NCBI GenBank assembly: GCA_964428835.1 | Contig: CAYRZQ010000007.1 | Coordinates: 1-64,000, forward strand | Length of the DNA: 64,000 nt | Origin: JAIXWP01 sp964428835 | Lineage (GTDB): Bacteria; Bacteroidota; Bacteroidia; Flavobacteriales_D; Sanyastnellaceae | Reading direction: 5' to 3' | Part shown: piece by piece, positions 46,382 to 55,165 of the stretch | Layout of the letters: the number at the start of each line of letters is the position of its first letter | Position numbering within the stretch: the first letter of the stretch is position 1 | Position numbers and translations under genes: made by a program | Notes under the pieces: generated by a model | What the model saw: only the letters and a program-made list of their open reading frames with translations | Databases searched by the model: none | Told to the model about the DNA's origin: nothing

Positions 46382-47323
46382 CTATTTCTTATCCGCATCC
46401 ATCAGCTTATTCATGCCCATCATTTGCTTCAAAGTCTGCTGCATACCTTCAGGGCTGCCATCCAAGAAAATGATATTCCCTTCGCCATATTCCGCAAAGT
46501 TTTTAATTGCCTCGGTCCACATTGAGAACATGATCACCGATGTATCCAAGTTTGCTTGTTGCATTTCCCTTGCCGCATTATTCATACCGCGCGCTACTTC
46601 TTCTCTAAACAAAGCAACACCCTGTCCACGGAGTTGTGCCGCTTCCCTTTCTGCTTCTGCAGCAATCTTAATGGCGTTACCCTCTGCCTCAGCAGCCTTT
46701 GTTTTGGTAATCAACAATGCCTGTCCTTCGTTTTCTGCAGCAGCTTTCAAATTGTGCGATGCCACTACCTGACTCATAGAGCGCATGATGGCTTCGTCAA
46801 ACGTGATATCATTGATCTGTAAATCCAACAAATGATAACCCCACTCTTCCAAATGAACGTCAATTTGTTCCTTTACATGCTCCACAATTTCTCGTCTCAA
46901 AGTCAATACCTCTGCCTGCTTTTTTGTTGCCACAAAAGATCGAATAGAACCTTCAATAGTTCTAATAAGCGCTTGCATCAAATTCTTTTCATCGATAAAT
47001 TTAAATGCGACCTTTTTTATAGTTTCCTCCTCTGAATCCATCACAGCGAAGAGTAACATCGACTTAAAATAAACATTTGCTTGGTCAATTGTTACTGCCT
47101 GAAACTCTAATTCTACAGATCTGTTCTGAGTTGAAACTCTTTTAAATACAACTTCTATAAACGGAATGGTGAGATTCAAACCAGGATTTAGAATTCTTCT
47201 ATACTTGCCGAAGATTGTAACAACTCCAACAGTTCCCTGCTGCACCGTCCTAAACGATTTAAAAAGTAGGAAGCCAATAATAATTACGATAATTAAATTA
47301 CCTGAAATGTATTCGTCTAACAT
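46382..47323 (-). CDS. SPFH/band 7 (stomatin-like) membrane protein
   Basis: From ATG at 47323 the protein has 313 residues. One N-terminal transmembrane segment (NLIIVIIIGFLLFKSF) precedes an SPFH domain with the stomatin/QmcA pattern VQQGTVGVVTIFGKYRRILN, then NPGLNLTIPFIEVVFKRVST and RTIEGSIRSFVATKKQAEVL, and an Ala/Glu-rich coiled coil (ITKTKAAEAEGNAIKIAAEA). Such proteins form large rings or rafts on membranes and regulate proteases or membrane order. A longer reading from 47464 runs through the terminator of the upstream gene and is rejected. No NfeD partner is adjacent. Confidence 0.9.
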   Translation of the reverse strand: MLDEYISGNLIIVIIIGFLLFKSFRTVQQGTVGVVTIFGKYRRILNPGLNLTIPFIEVVFKRVSTQNRSVELEFQAVTIDQANVYFKSMLLFAVMDSEEETIKKVAFKFIDEKNLMQALIRTIEGSIRSFVATKKQAEVLTLRREIVEHVKEQIDVHLEEWGYHLLDLQINDITFDEAIMRSMSQVVASHNLKAAAENEGQALLITKTKAAEAEGNAIKIAAEAEREAAQLRGQGVALFREEVARGMNNAAREMQQANLDTSVIMFSMWTEAIKNFAEYGEGNIIFLDGSPEGMQQTLKQMMGMNKLMDADKK

Positions 47324-47363
47324 AGTATTAAAATTTTCCGTGAAGATATACGAAAATCGACAA

Positions 47364-47396
47364 TAAAAAAAGCCTTTCCTTGAATGGAAAGGCTTT
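47364..47396 (-). terminator. intrinsic terminator of the GAPDH gene
   Basis: AAAGCCTTTCC (47369-47379) pairs perfectly with GGAAAGGCTTT (47386-47396) over 11 bp around a 6-nt loop; T tract on the minus strand (A tract 47364-47370). Confidence 0.92.
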
Positions 47397-47420
47397 AATG
47401 TAAGCGGTGTAATTAAGTGA

Positions 47421-48884
47421 TTAATAATAAATATTACGTCTAACCTTGGCAACATACTTTGCAAGCCTAATCACCTGCTTTGTATAGCCAAATTCATTAT
47501 CATACCATACATAAAGCACTACTCCCTTGCCGTCAGCACTCACAATAGTCGCTTGTGAGTCAAAAACAGAGCAGCACTCATTGCCAATGATATCACTAGA
47601 CACTAGCTCTTCGCTAATGCTGTAATAAATTTGATTGACAAGATCTCCTTCCAGCGCTTGCTTTCGAATGATTGCATTCACTTCATCTTTAGTAGTTGGC
47701 TTTTCAACGTATGCATGAATAATAGCAAGTGAGCCATTTGGAGTAGGAACTCTAACGGCATTAGCAGTCAGTTTATCTGCAAGCTCAGGAATAACTTTCG
47801 TAACTGCCTTACCAGCTCCCGTTTCTGTAATAACCATGTTTACGGCCGCGCTTCTACCACGGCGGCTCTTCTTATGCATATTATCAAGAAGGTTCTGGTC
47901 ATTTGTATAAGCATGCACAGTTTCAATGTGACCTTTGTCCAGCTTCAAAGCATTATTAACTGTGAATAAAATGGGACAAATGGCATTCGTAGTACAGCTC
48001 GCTGCCGAGAAGATAGTCTCATTTTCAATATCCAGGTCACGGTGATTGATTCCATAAACGATGTTAGGAACCTCTTTACCTGGAGCCGTAAGTATAACTT
48101 TGGATACTCCCTTTGCCTGTAAATGCTTACTCAAACCTGCTCGATCTTTTAATACTCCTGTATTATCAATCATAAGAGCATTGTCAATCCCGTAAGCTGT
48201 ATAATCCACTGATGACGGATCGTTTGTAGCAATCATGTAGACACGTTGACCGTTAATCAACAAAGCCTTATTCTCATAATCGATATCAACTGTTCCCTTG
48301 AATCGTCCGTGAACAGAATCATTTTCGAAAAGAGCAGCTCTCTTTTTCAAAGAAAGCTCATCATTTTCACGAGTTACGATAGCTCTTAGGCGCAACTGCT
48401 GGCCCTTTCCAGCTTGCTTTATCAATTCGCGAGCAGCTAAGCGACCAATGCGCCCAAATCCATATAACACAACATCGCGTGGCTCGATTTCGTTGCCCGC
48501 GTCTATCATAAAGTTGCTGAGCTTATCGCTCAAGAAATCTCGATGTGTTTTGTAATGGTCACGAGCACTAAGCCATTCGCTAGCAAGCTTGCCAATATCA
48601 ATTTTTGCAGGCGCTAGCTCCATTTCATAAAGCTCTTTGGCCAAATCTGCCGTGTCGAAGACACTGATTGGCTTTCCCACTACTTCTGCAGCATATTTAT
48701 GCAATCGCAGAATTTCGGTGACACTGGTATCGGCAAGATGATTGCGAAACAATACCAATTCAATTGATTTGTCGAACAACAATTTTCCTACGCTGTTGGC
48801 GAGGTCCACCGCTGCCCTTTCCTGGTTCACATACACCTGCAGTTCATTGCTGTAAGTGTCGGTCATAAGGACTGATTTAGACAT
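47421..48884 (-). CDS. gap: long-form glyceraldehyde-3-phosphate dehydrogenase
   Basis: From ATG at 48884 the protein has 487 residues, about 150 more than classic GAPDH. The extra N-terminal part (1-135, ERAAVDLANSVGKLLFDKSI) is a helical domain seen in GAPDH of Bacteroidetes and some other bacteria. The catalytic part starts with the NAD site YGFGRIGRLAAREL (GFGRIG at 142-147) and includes the active Cys297 in SAASCTTNAICPILF and the substrate segment SRRGRSAAVNMVITETGAGK. It converts glyceraldehyde-3-phosphate to 1,3-bisphosphoglycerate in glycolysis/gluconeogenesis. A longer reading from 49007 crosses the upstream terminator and is rejected. Confidence 0.93.
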   Translation of the reverse strand: MSKSVLMTDTYSNELQVYVNQERAAVDLANSVGKLLFDKSIELVLFRNHLADTSVTEILRLHKYAAEVVGKPISVFDTADLAKELYEMELAPAKIDIGKLASEWLSARDHYKTHRDFLSDKLSNFMIDAGNEIEPRDVVLYGFGRIGRLAARELIKQAGKGQQLRLRAIVTRENDELSLKKRAALFENDSVHGRFKGTVDIDYENKALLINGQRVYMIATNDPSSVDYTAYGIDNALMIDNTGVLKDRAGLSKHLQAKGVSKVILTAPGKEVPNIVYGINHRDLDIENETIFSAASCTTNAICPILFTVNNALKLDKGHIETVHAYTNDQNLLDNMHKKSRRGRSAAVNMVITETGAGKAVTKVIPELADKLTANAVRVPTPNGSLAIIHAYVEKPTTKDEVNAIIRKQALEGDLVNQIYYSISEELVSSDIIGNECCSVFDSQATIVSADGKGVVLYVWYDNEFGYTKQVIRLAKYVAKVRRNIYY

Positions 48885-48953
48885 TTTGAATAAATTAAGT
48901 TTATTAAAAAATTTCTCAAGGGATTCATTGACCTTGAGCGGGGCAAATTTACA

Positions 48954-48993
48954 TAAAAACAAAATGCCCGGCTGAATAATCAACCGGGCATTT
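48954..48993 (-). terminator. intrinsic terminator of the HtrA gene
   Basis: AAATGCCCGG (48962-48971) pairs with CCGGGCATTT (48984-48993) over 10 bp, with three further inner pairs across one mismatch; a T-rich tract broken by one G follows on the minus strand. Confidence 0.85.
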
Positions 48994-49014
48994 ATGATGA
49001 AGATCATTGAACTC

Positions 49015-50472
49015 TTAGTTTAAAGAAAAGCCGTAGTAAGCCTTGGTGCCGTTAGGATAAACTCCCTCGAGCATGATATTGCCGGACTTTCCACTTATAG
49101 CATTCTTTAAATCTTCTGGAGACGAAATGGGGGTACTGTCAATTTTGGTGATAATAAAGCCTCTTTGCACTCCAATTGACTTCAACTTGCCTGTGCTCAG
49201 TGCTTGAATCTTAGCACCACCCTTGATTCTCAAGGATTCCTTCTCACTATCACTTGGAGCAATGAAATCTGCACCTAAGGTTGAAAGTGAGACTTCTGCT
49301 TTTGCAGTGAAATCTTCCAACTCGGCTTTACCATCGCGATTGCGTAGAGTGACACTCACTACTTGCGATTTTTTATCTCTCCACACGGTAACGTTGACTT
49401 TATCGCCGGGGCGGTATTTCGTAATTTGTTCTTGTAGCTCAGGCACATTGCGTACTGTAACCTCGCCAACCTTCAAGATAATATCTCCTTCTTTCATTCC
49501 ACCGTCAGCGGCTGCGCCTCCATCGGTCAAAGCGCTTACATAAACGCCCGCGACTTGACTCAGACCTTTGTCTTTAGCCTCAGCCTCTGAAACATCTTTA
49601 ATTCTAACTCCAATGAATGCGCGTTGCACATTTCCAAATTTTATAAGATCCTCGGCCACTTTCTTTGCGATTGTAGTCGGCACAGCAAAGGAATATCCGC
49701 TGTATGCGCCGGTGCGGGAAGCAATTGCTGTGTTTATACCTATCAACTCTCCACGAACATTGACCAATGCTCCACCACTATTTCCGGGATTTACAGCTGC
49801 GTCAGTTTGAATAAATGATTCCACAGGGAAAATTTCCTCACTGGAGTTGCGCTCTGAAAGTAAATTGATATTTCGTGCTTTGGCGCTTACAATCCCCGCA
49901 GTCACGGTGCTTGTCAACTCAAAGGGATTACCAACGGCCAAGACCCACTGTCCAACGCGAACTTCCTCTGAATTTCCCCATGGTATCGTCGGGAGATTTT
50001 TTTCTTCGATTTTTAAAACTGCTATGTCCGTGCTTGGATCGCGACCGACAATCGTAGCTTCATAGTTTTTGTTGTTGTTCAAAGTAACGGTTACTTTCTC
50101 AGCGCCCTCCACTACGTGGTTGTTGGTTACAATGTACCCGTCATTACTTACGATAACCCCCGAACCAGTACCGAGCTGAACTCTCGGCTCCTGCTGATAA
50201 CCGAAGAAATCTATCCAAGGGTTATAAACGCTTTGTACTTTAGACTGTGTCTTTACGTGTACCACGGCATTCACAGAGCGTTCTGCGGCTGAGGTAAAAT
50301 CCAATGTCCCTTCTGGAATTGGAGCATAATTGGTTGAATAAACGGGAGGGCTTGACTGAGCAAATGTGAAATCCGATGCTCTGGATTCATTATTGAAAAG
50401 TGAATACGCTCCCAAAGCTACAAATCCGCCAAAGAGAGCAGAAGCGAATAGCATTAAATTCTTCTTCATCAT
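49015..50472 (-). CDS. HtrA/DegP-type periplasmic serine protease
   Basis: From ATG at 50472 the protein has 485 residues (a second ATG directly follows at 50469). An N-terminal signal or anchor (LMLFASALFGGFVALGAYSL) leads to a trypsin-like domain with an intact triad: His119 in VTNNHVVEGA, Asp149 in DPSTDIAVLK, Ser232 in NPGNSGGALVN. Two PDZ domains follow (about 290-375 and 395-485; RAFIGVRIKDVSEAEAKDKG, GYVRPGDKVNV-like KYRPGDKVNVTVW). The layout is that of DegP/DegQ, which remove or refold misfolded envelope proteins. The TAATTTTG box at 50503-50510 lies 31 nt upstream. An upstream reading from 50550 is rejected. Confidence 0.93.
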   Translation of the reverse strand: MMKKNLMLFASALFGGFVALGAYSLFNNESRASDFTFAQSSPPVYSTNYAPIPEGTLDFTSAAERSVNAVVHVKTQSKVQSVYNPWIDFFGYQQEPRVQLGTGSGVIVSNDGYIVTNNHVVEGAEKVTVTLNNNKNYEATIVGRDPSTDIAVLKIEEKNLPTIPWGNSEEVRVGQWVLAVGNPFELTSTVTAGIVSAKARNINLLSERNSSEEIFPVESFIQTDAAVNPGNSGGALVNVRGELIGINTAIASRTGAYSGYSFAVPTTIAKKVAEDLIKFGNVQRAFIGVRIKDVSEAEAKDKGLSQVAGVYVSALTDGGAAADGGMKEGDIILKVGEVTVRNVPELQEQITKYRPGDKVNVTVWRDKKSQVVSVTLRNRDGKAELEDFTAKAEVSLSTLGADFIAPSDSEKESLRIKGGAKIQALSTGKLKSIGVQRGFIITKIDSTPISSPEDLKNAISGKSGNIMLEGVYPNGTKAYYGFSLN

Positions 50473-50502
50473 AACTTTTTTCTTTAATACTTGTTTAGAA
50501 TT

Positions 50503-50510
50503 CAAAATTA
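50503..50510 (-). promoter_or_regulatory. Bacteroidetes -7 box (TAATTTTG)
   Basis: The minus strand reads TAATTTTG, an exact TAnnTTTG match, 31 nt upstream of the HtrA start. A good TTG at -33 was not seen. Confidence 0.4.
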
Positions 50511-50625
50511 ACGAGCGAATATTTAAAGATTGTGTTAACGGTGCTAACAAGTGTTAAGCCAGAATGCCATCAAGATAAGAAGTAGCTTGTTAGTATGACA
50601 AAATTATAATTTTAAACTTTCGCCC

Positions 50626-50633
50626 TAGGTTTG
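50626..50633 (+). promoter_or_regulatory. Bacteroidetes -7 box (TAGGTTTG)
   Basis: An exact TAnnTTTG match only 4 nt upstream of ATG 50638, which would give a nearly leaderless transcript. No TTG at the expected distance. Confidence 0.4.
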
Positions 50634-50637
50634 CATC

Positions 50638-51633
50638 ATGAAAAATTTTCAGGTTTACTGTCTCATCTTTGTCACATGCTGCATGCTGCTTGCACTCTCT
50701 GCTTGTGAAAAAGAAATCACTGTCGACTTACCACAAGTAGAGCCGAAAATCGTGATTGAAGGGACTATTGAGCAAGGCCAGCCTCCCCTTGTTTTATTGA
50801 CGTATTCTCAAGGGTATTTCGAACCAACGAACTTGAGTTCTTTAGAAGGCTTTTTCGTGAGGGATGCCGAAGTTAGACTTTCAAACGGCACTACATCCGA
50901 CGAACTTATTGAAATTTGCGCAGAGGATCTTACTCCCGAGCAGCTTGAGCTCATCGCAGAATTAGTAGGTTTTACCCCATCTCAACTGCAAGGCTTCAAC
51001 CTTTGTGCATACACAACATTCAACACTGCTCTTTGGGGCGAGGAAGGCAAAACCTACACGCTCACCGTAAACAAAGATCAACACCGACTTTCTGCTACGA
51101 CCAAAATCAACAATTTAGTTGAGCTCGATAGCCTATGGTTCTCCATTCCCAATGAAGACCCAGGTGATAGCCTTGGTTTTATTTTCGGAATTTTAAGTGA
51201 CCCCGATACCGCTGGCAATGCTTATCGTTGGTATGCTCGCCGAATAAATCGCTACCCTGCTTGGGCGCCAGATGGGCTAGCCGGGCAGCAAAAAGACCCA
51301 AATTTCATCGCCCCGCTGGGTTCAGTCTTCGATGACACGTTTTTCAATGGACTCGAATTTGAATTTGGCTATTTCAGAGGAACAGGACCGAACCCCTCGA
51401 AATTCGATGATCTCAATGAAGAAAGAGGTTTCTTTAAAAGGGGCGATACCGTAGCAGTGAGAGGATGTGTGATTGATTTGAAAGCTTTTAGGTTTATCGA
51501 CAGCTATGAAAACCAAATCGCAAATCAGGGAAGTCCCTTTTCAGTGCCTTATAACCTAGAATCAAACGTCACAGGAGGACTTGGGGCATTCATAGGCTAC
51601 GGCGCCGTCTATGATACTGTAATTTGTAGATAA
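50638..51633 (+). CDS. DUF4249 family lipoprotein
   Basis: This 331-residue protein has a lipoprotein signal (lipid Cys23 in LLALSAC) followed by the DUF4249 start EKEITVDLPQVEPKIVIEGT and the beta-rich body FVRDAEVRLSNGTTSDE, KTYTLTVNKDQHRLSATTKI. In other Bacteroidetes DUF4249 proteins are encoded next to TonB-dependent receptors; here no receptor adjoins it, which is less common. Function unknown; likely at the outer membrane. Length is slightly short for the family. Confidence 0.88.
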   Translation: MKNFQVYCLIFVTCCMLLALSACEKEITVDLPQVEPKIVIEGTIEQGQPPLVLLTYSQGYFEPTNLSSLEGFFVRDAEVRLSNGTTSDELIEICAEDLTPEQLELIAELVGFTPSQLQGFNLCAYTTFNTALWGEEGKTYTLTVNKDQHRLSATTKINNLVELDSLWFSIPNEDPGDSLGFIFGILSDPDTAGNAYRWYARRINRYPAWAPDGLAGQQKDPNFIAPLGSVFDDTFFNGLEFEFGYFRGTGPNPSKFDDLNEERGFFKRGDTVAVRGCVIDLKAFRFIDSYENQIANQGSPFSVPYNLESNVTGGLGAFIGYGAVYDTVICR

Positions 51634-51670
51634 GGTGACGAATATCACAGTCGTCGGTTCTCATTCATAG

Positions 51671-51678
51671 TACTTTTG
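51671..51678 (+). promoter_or_regulatory. Bacteroidetes -7 box (TACTTTTG)
   Basis: An exact TAnnTTTG match 4 nt upstream of ATG 51683 of the DUF983 gene. Confidence 0.4.
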
Positions 51679-51682
51679 CGGC

Positions 51683-52093
51683 ATGTCGACCCATGGTAAA
51701 AAATCAATGTTCACCTCAATGGTGACACTCCAATGTCCTCAATGCAGAGCTTCGCATCTTTATGAAAATCCAAATACATATTCACTCAGCAAATTAGGTC
51801 TTCTCAAAAAAGAGTGTGATAAATGCGGTGAAAACTTACAGCCTGAGCCTGGTTTCTACTTTGGTGCGGCCTATGTGAGTTGGGCTTTGACAGTAGCCTT
51901 ATGGGTCAGCGTATTGGTTGCTCTAAAAGTATTCGATGCCCTTGGTTGGATTGAGTTTGCATTTCTTACCCACCCCAAGACATTCTTACTTTCAGGGATT
52001 GGCCTGAGCATCATCACGTTTCCTTATATGTTTCGCTTATCCAGAAGTATTTGGGCTCACTTATTTATCAAGCCAAAGGAAGAGATCCTGTAA
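51683..52093 (+). CDS. DUF983 family zinc-ribbon membrane protein
   Basis: This 136-residue protein has the DUF983 layout: an N-terminal zinc-ribbon-like pair of CxxC motifs (CPQC 18-21 and CDKC 45-48) in LQCPQCRASHLYENP and CDKCGENLQPEPGFYFGAAY, then two transmembrane segments (about 59-80 and 92-110). The family is widespread in Bacteroidetes and proteobacteria with unknown role, sometimes linked to cytochrome oxidase assembly genes; no such gene is adjacent. ATG at 51683 is used; Met at 51707 is an alternative. Confidence 0.9.
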   Translation: MSTHGKKSMFTSMVTLQCPQCRASHLYENPNTYSLSKLGLLKKECDKCGENLQPEPGFYFGAAYVSWALTVALWVSVLVALKVFDALGWIEFAFLTHPKTFLLSGIGLSIITFPYMFRLSRSIWAHLFIKPKEEIL

Positions 52094-52141
52094 AGTCCAA
52101 ACATTTGCATTCTCTTAACCTACCCAATACTGGCTTAGCCC

Positions 52142-52149
52142 TACCTTTG
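52142..52149 (+). promoter_or_regulatory. Bacteroidetes -7 box (TACCTTTG)
   Basis: An exact TAnnTTTG match 16 nt upstream of ATG 52166 of the lamin-tail T9SS protein. Confidence 0.45.
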
Positions 52150-52165
52150 CATACTTCATTTTAAA

Positions 52166-55165
52166 ATGATTAGGAGACCGAGCGAATTCTTGTTGCTGGC
52201 ATTGCTTTGGGCAATGCCTTTTGTCACTTTCAGTCAGTGCATTGTCATTAATGAATTAATCATTAACGGTGCTTCTGGTTTTGACGGGCAAAGTGCACCC
52301 AATACCGAAGAGTGGATTGAGCTTTACAATAATTGTGATGAGCCAGTAGATATTAGTTGTTGGGCTCTAGCAGACGGTGACTTCGTCATTCGCTTTCCTC
52401 AAGGAACTGTCATACAACCATACGATTTCTTTGTAATAGGCAGCGACAATTCTGGAGTTCCCATTGATTTGGCACCGGCTGATTGTAACTGCGCAACACC
52501 AGGCAGTGAGACTATTATTTTTTCTAATAATGGTGAGCAATTGGTATTAATCAATAATGCTGGTTCGATTCAAGATGCTGTCATTTGGGGCGGAGGACAA
52601 AATATTCCTTTCGCAGTCAATAATTCAAGTGGAGGTTGCAATAACATAACAACTCAAGTCACTAATAACTCCGCCCAATTTGAGTCCTTACCGTACATAA
52701 GCGGAACTGCAGCCGAAGGATGCACCTATGCTCGCAGTTGTGACGGCGGTCCCACATGGGAATTACGTTGTGGTAGTGAAATTTCAGCAGGAGAGCCAAA
52801 CGGCCCAACAGTTACACTTGACTTCGAAGCAGAATCAACAGTCATCTGTGTTGGTGATTGTATAGACTTTGTCGAATTGTGTGAAGGAAATATTACAAGC
52901 TATGAGTGGCTATTTGAAGGCGGGCAACCTGCCACTTTGTTTGGACCTAATGTTTCTGCATGTTACAATACCCCAGGATCTTTCAGTGTGACCCTCATTG
53001 TAGAAAGTGAGTGTGGTAGTCAAAGTATAGAAACTATAAACTATATAACAGTAGTTGATGATTCAGCTCCTTTGATTATCGGGGGAGAAGACGGCACTTA
53101 TTGTGAAGGTGAGAGTGTAATTCTAAGTACCACGGCAATTGGTGATGTCCAGTGGCTTCTGAATAATCAAATCATTCCTGGAGCAAATTCAAATTCTTAT
53201 TCCGCTAGTGTTGCAGGCGACTATACTGTTCAAACAAGCACCGCTGGTTGCATCGCGACTTCGGAAATAGTTAGTTTATTTTTTTCACCAAATGAGCCTA
53301 TTACTATCACTGCATCAGGGCCGACTGCGCTTTGCCCTGGAGAAAGCGTAACTCTCAATACTACATTTCAAGGTCCTTATCAATGGCTTAATTCCAATCA
53401 AGCTATTAATGGGGCTACTAATTCTACTTTAACGGTAAGTGCGGGTGGAATCTATTCCTTAGCCCCCCCGATAGACGGTTGTTTCGAAGACTCAAACGAA
53501 ATAGAAGTTATTTCACTTAGTGAAGCGGTAGTTTCAATTACGGCTGCATCAAATACCATTTGCCCCAACGAAACTCTTACGCTTCAAGTCGAAAATACAT
53601 TTGATAGCTATACTTGGTATCTAGACAATGTAATTATTTCTGGAGAAAATAACTCAAGCTTACAAATTGACGCGGAAGGAACGTATTCCGTTGTCACAAC
53701 TCTTAATGGCTGCGAACTTCCAACCGCATCAATTGCGATTTCATTAGGAATATCTCCCTCGGTTTCACTGAGTACAAATACGACTTTGCCTGCTTGCCCA
53801 GAATCTATAATACCAATTAGCGCCACGGGAAGCTTCGCAAGCATTCAGTGGTTTGTAGGTAATACTGCTCTTCCCGAGACTGCAAACACAATCAATGCTA
53901 ATGTTGCTGGAGACTACTCCGTATTAGTTCAAAGCATGGATGGTTGCAGCACAATATCGAATATTTTAAGTGTAATATTTCTTGATGAGCAAAATCCAGA
54001 AATAGTGTCGAGCCAAGGACTTTCCATCTGTTCTAATTCTTTTACTGACTTATCTATTCCATCGACTTTTTCAAATTACGAATGGACTCAAAATGCAATA
54101 GTACTAAACGAAAATGGAGCAGTTTTGGCTCAAGTCACACCGGGGAATTACTCTGTAACAGCTGTGAATTCTGACGGTTGCCTTGTTAACGCTTCAATTA
54201 CTATTACAAGTACTCCTCTACCCAATGTTATAATTCAGCCTAATGGTAATGTAGTTACATGCGAAGATTCGTTCACATTCACCGCGGTTGGAGCAAATAG
54301 CTACGCTTGGTACTACAATGATGTCTTAATAATCTCAAACTCTAACTCTCTTGAAGCAACCGAAGCAGGTTCATACTATGCAATAGGAACTACCGGTAAT
54401 TGCTCGTCACAAAGTTCAACTGTTGATTTAACATTTCAGGAAGACATACAAGTTGAAATCAGCGCATCTGATACTGTTGTTTGCGAAGGAGGTGAAATTG
54501 TTTTGGCAGTACCTCCCACCTTCGTTAGCTATCTGTGGAGTAATGGAGCTCAAACACCTTCCACTGCAATCGATATGACATCTGAGGTGACCGTTAATGT
54601 GATAGATAGCAATGGATGCCGCGGTGAGGCTGAGATCAATATTGAGGTAATAGCGAATCCTGAAATAGAACTGCTCAGTAATTTTGAAAGTGATTGTGTT
54701 CGTGGCTCAATAGTGAAAGTCGAGTCCAATGGTTTGATCTCTTGGCAACTCAGTCCTTATCTAACAATCATTGACTCTGCTACAGCGCTCTACAACCCTC
54801 CATTTTCGACGGATTTCATTATTTCATCAAGCATTGGTGATTGCAGATCTGAGGAGCGATTTCGCATCAGTGCTGAGTGCACGACCCTTTTTGTACCAAA
54901 TACAATAACTCCAAACGGAGATGGTGTTAATGATGTATTTTTAGTTGAAGCAGAAGGAATCAAAACTTTTGAGATGATAATTTTCGATCGATGGGGAAAT
55001 GAAGTATTCCGAACAAACGATCAAAAAGAAGCTTGGACTGGAGGCATCAATGGCTACTACGTCCCTGATGGAGTTTATACCTATATGATCACAGCTCTTG
55101 ATCTTCTTGGCCTTCCAATCAGCGAAGACATCACCATTACAGGCATCATTTACGTACTGAGATGA
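52166..55165 (+). CDS. lamin-tail/PKD/Ig-repeat surface protein with T9SS type B sorting domain
   Basis: The 999-residue protein has a signal peptide ending VTFSQ. Residues about 25-150 match a lamin-tail domain (IVINELIINGASGFDGQSAP, EEWIELYNNCDEPVDISCWA). A PKD-like unit lies at about 220-300 (FVELCEGNITSYEWLFEGGQ). Then come about eight Ig-like units of 75-85 residues, each with a Cys pair and a YxWxxN core (YTWYLDNVIISGENNSSLQ). The end is the gliding motility-associated domain (FVPNTITPNGDGVNDVF, IFDRWGNEVFRTND). It is exported by the T9SS and held at the surface. Ligand unknown. No SprF gene is adjacent. It converges with the exporter gene with no gap. Confidence 0.9.
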   Translation: MIRRPSEFLLLALLWAMPFVTFSQCIVINELIINGASGFDGQSAPNTEEWIELYNNCDEPVDISCWALADGDFVIRFPQGTVIQPYDFFVIGSDNSGVPIDLAPADCNCATPGSETIIFSNNGEQLVLINNAGSIQDAVIWGGGQNIPFAVNNSSGGCNNITTQVTNNSAQFESLPYISGTAAEGCTYARSCDGGPTWELRCGSEISAGEPNGPTVTLDFEAESTVICVGDCIDFVELCEGNITSYEWLFEGGQPATLFGPNVSACYNTPGSFSVTLIVESECGSQSIETINYITVVDDSAPLIIGGEDGTYCEGESVILSTTAIGDVQWLLNNQIIPGANSNSYSASVAGDYTVQTSTAGCIATSEIVSLFFSPNEPITITASGPTALCPGESVTLNTTFQGPYQWLNSNQAINGATNSTLTVSAGGIYSLAPPIDGCFEDSNEIEVISLSEAVVSITAASNTICPNETLTLQVENTFDSYTWYLDNVIISGENNSSLQIDAEGTYSVVTTLNGCELPTASIAISLGISPSVSLSTNTTLPACPESIIPISATGSFASIQWFVGNTALPETANTINANVAGDYSVLVQSMDGCSTISNILSVIFLDEQNPEIVSSQGLSICSNSFTDLSIPSTFSNYEWTQNAIVLNENGAVLAQVTPGNYSVTAVNSDGCLVNASITITSTPLPNVIIQPNGNVVTCEDSFTFTAVGANSYAWYYNDVLIISNSNSLEATEAGSYYAIGTTGNCSSQSSTVDLTFQEDIQVEISASDTVVCEGGEIVLAVPPTFVSYLWSNGAQTPSTAIDMTSEVTVNVIDSNGCRGEAEINIEVIANPEIELLSNFESDCVRGSIVKVESNGLISWQLSPYLTIIDSATALYNPPFSTDFIISSSIGDCRSEERFRISAECTTLFVPNTITPNGDGVNDVFLVEAEGIKTFEMIIFDRWGNEVFRTNDQKEAWTGGINGYYVPDGVYTYMITALDLLGLPISEDITITGIIYVLR

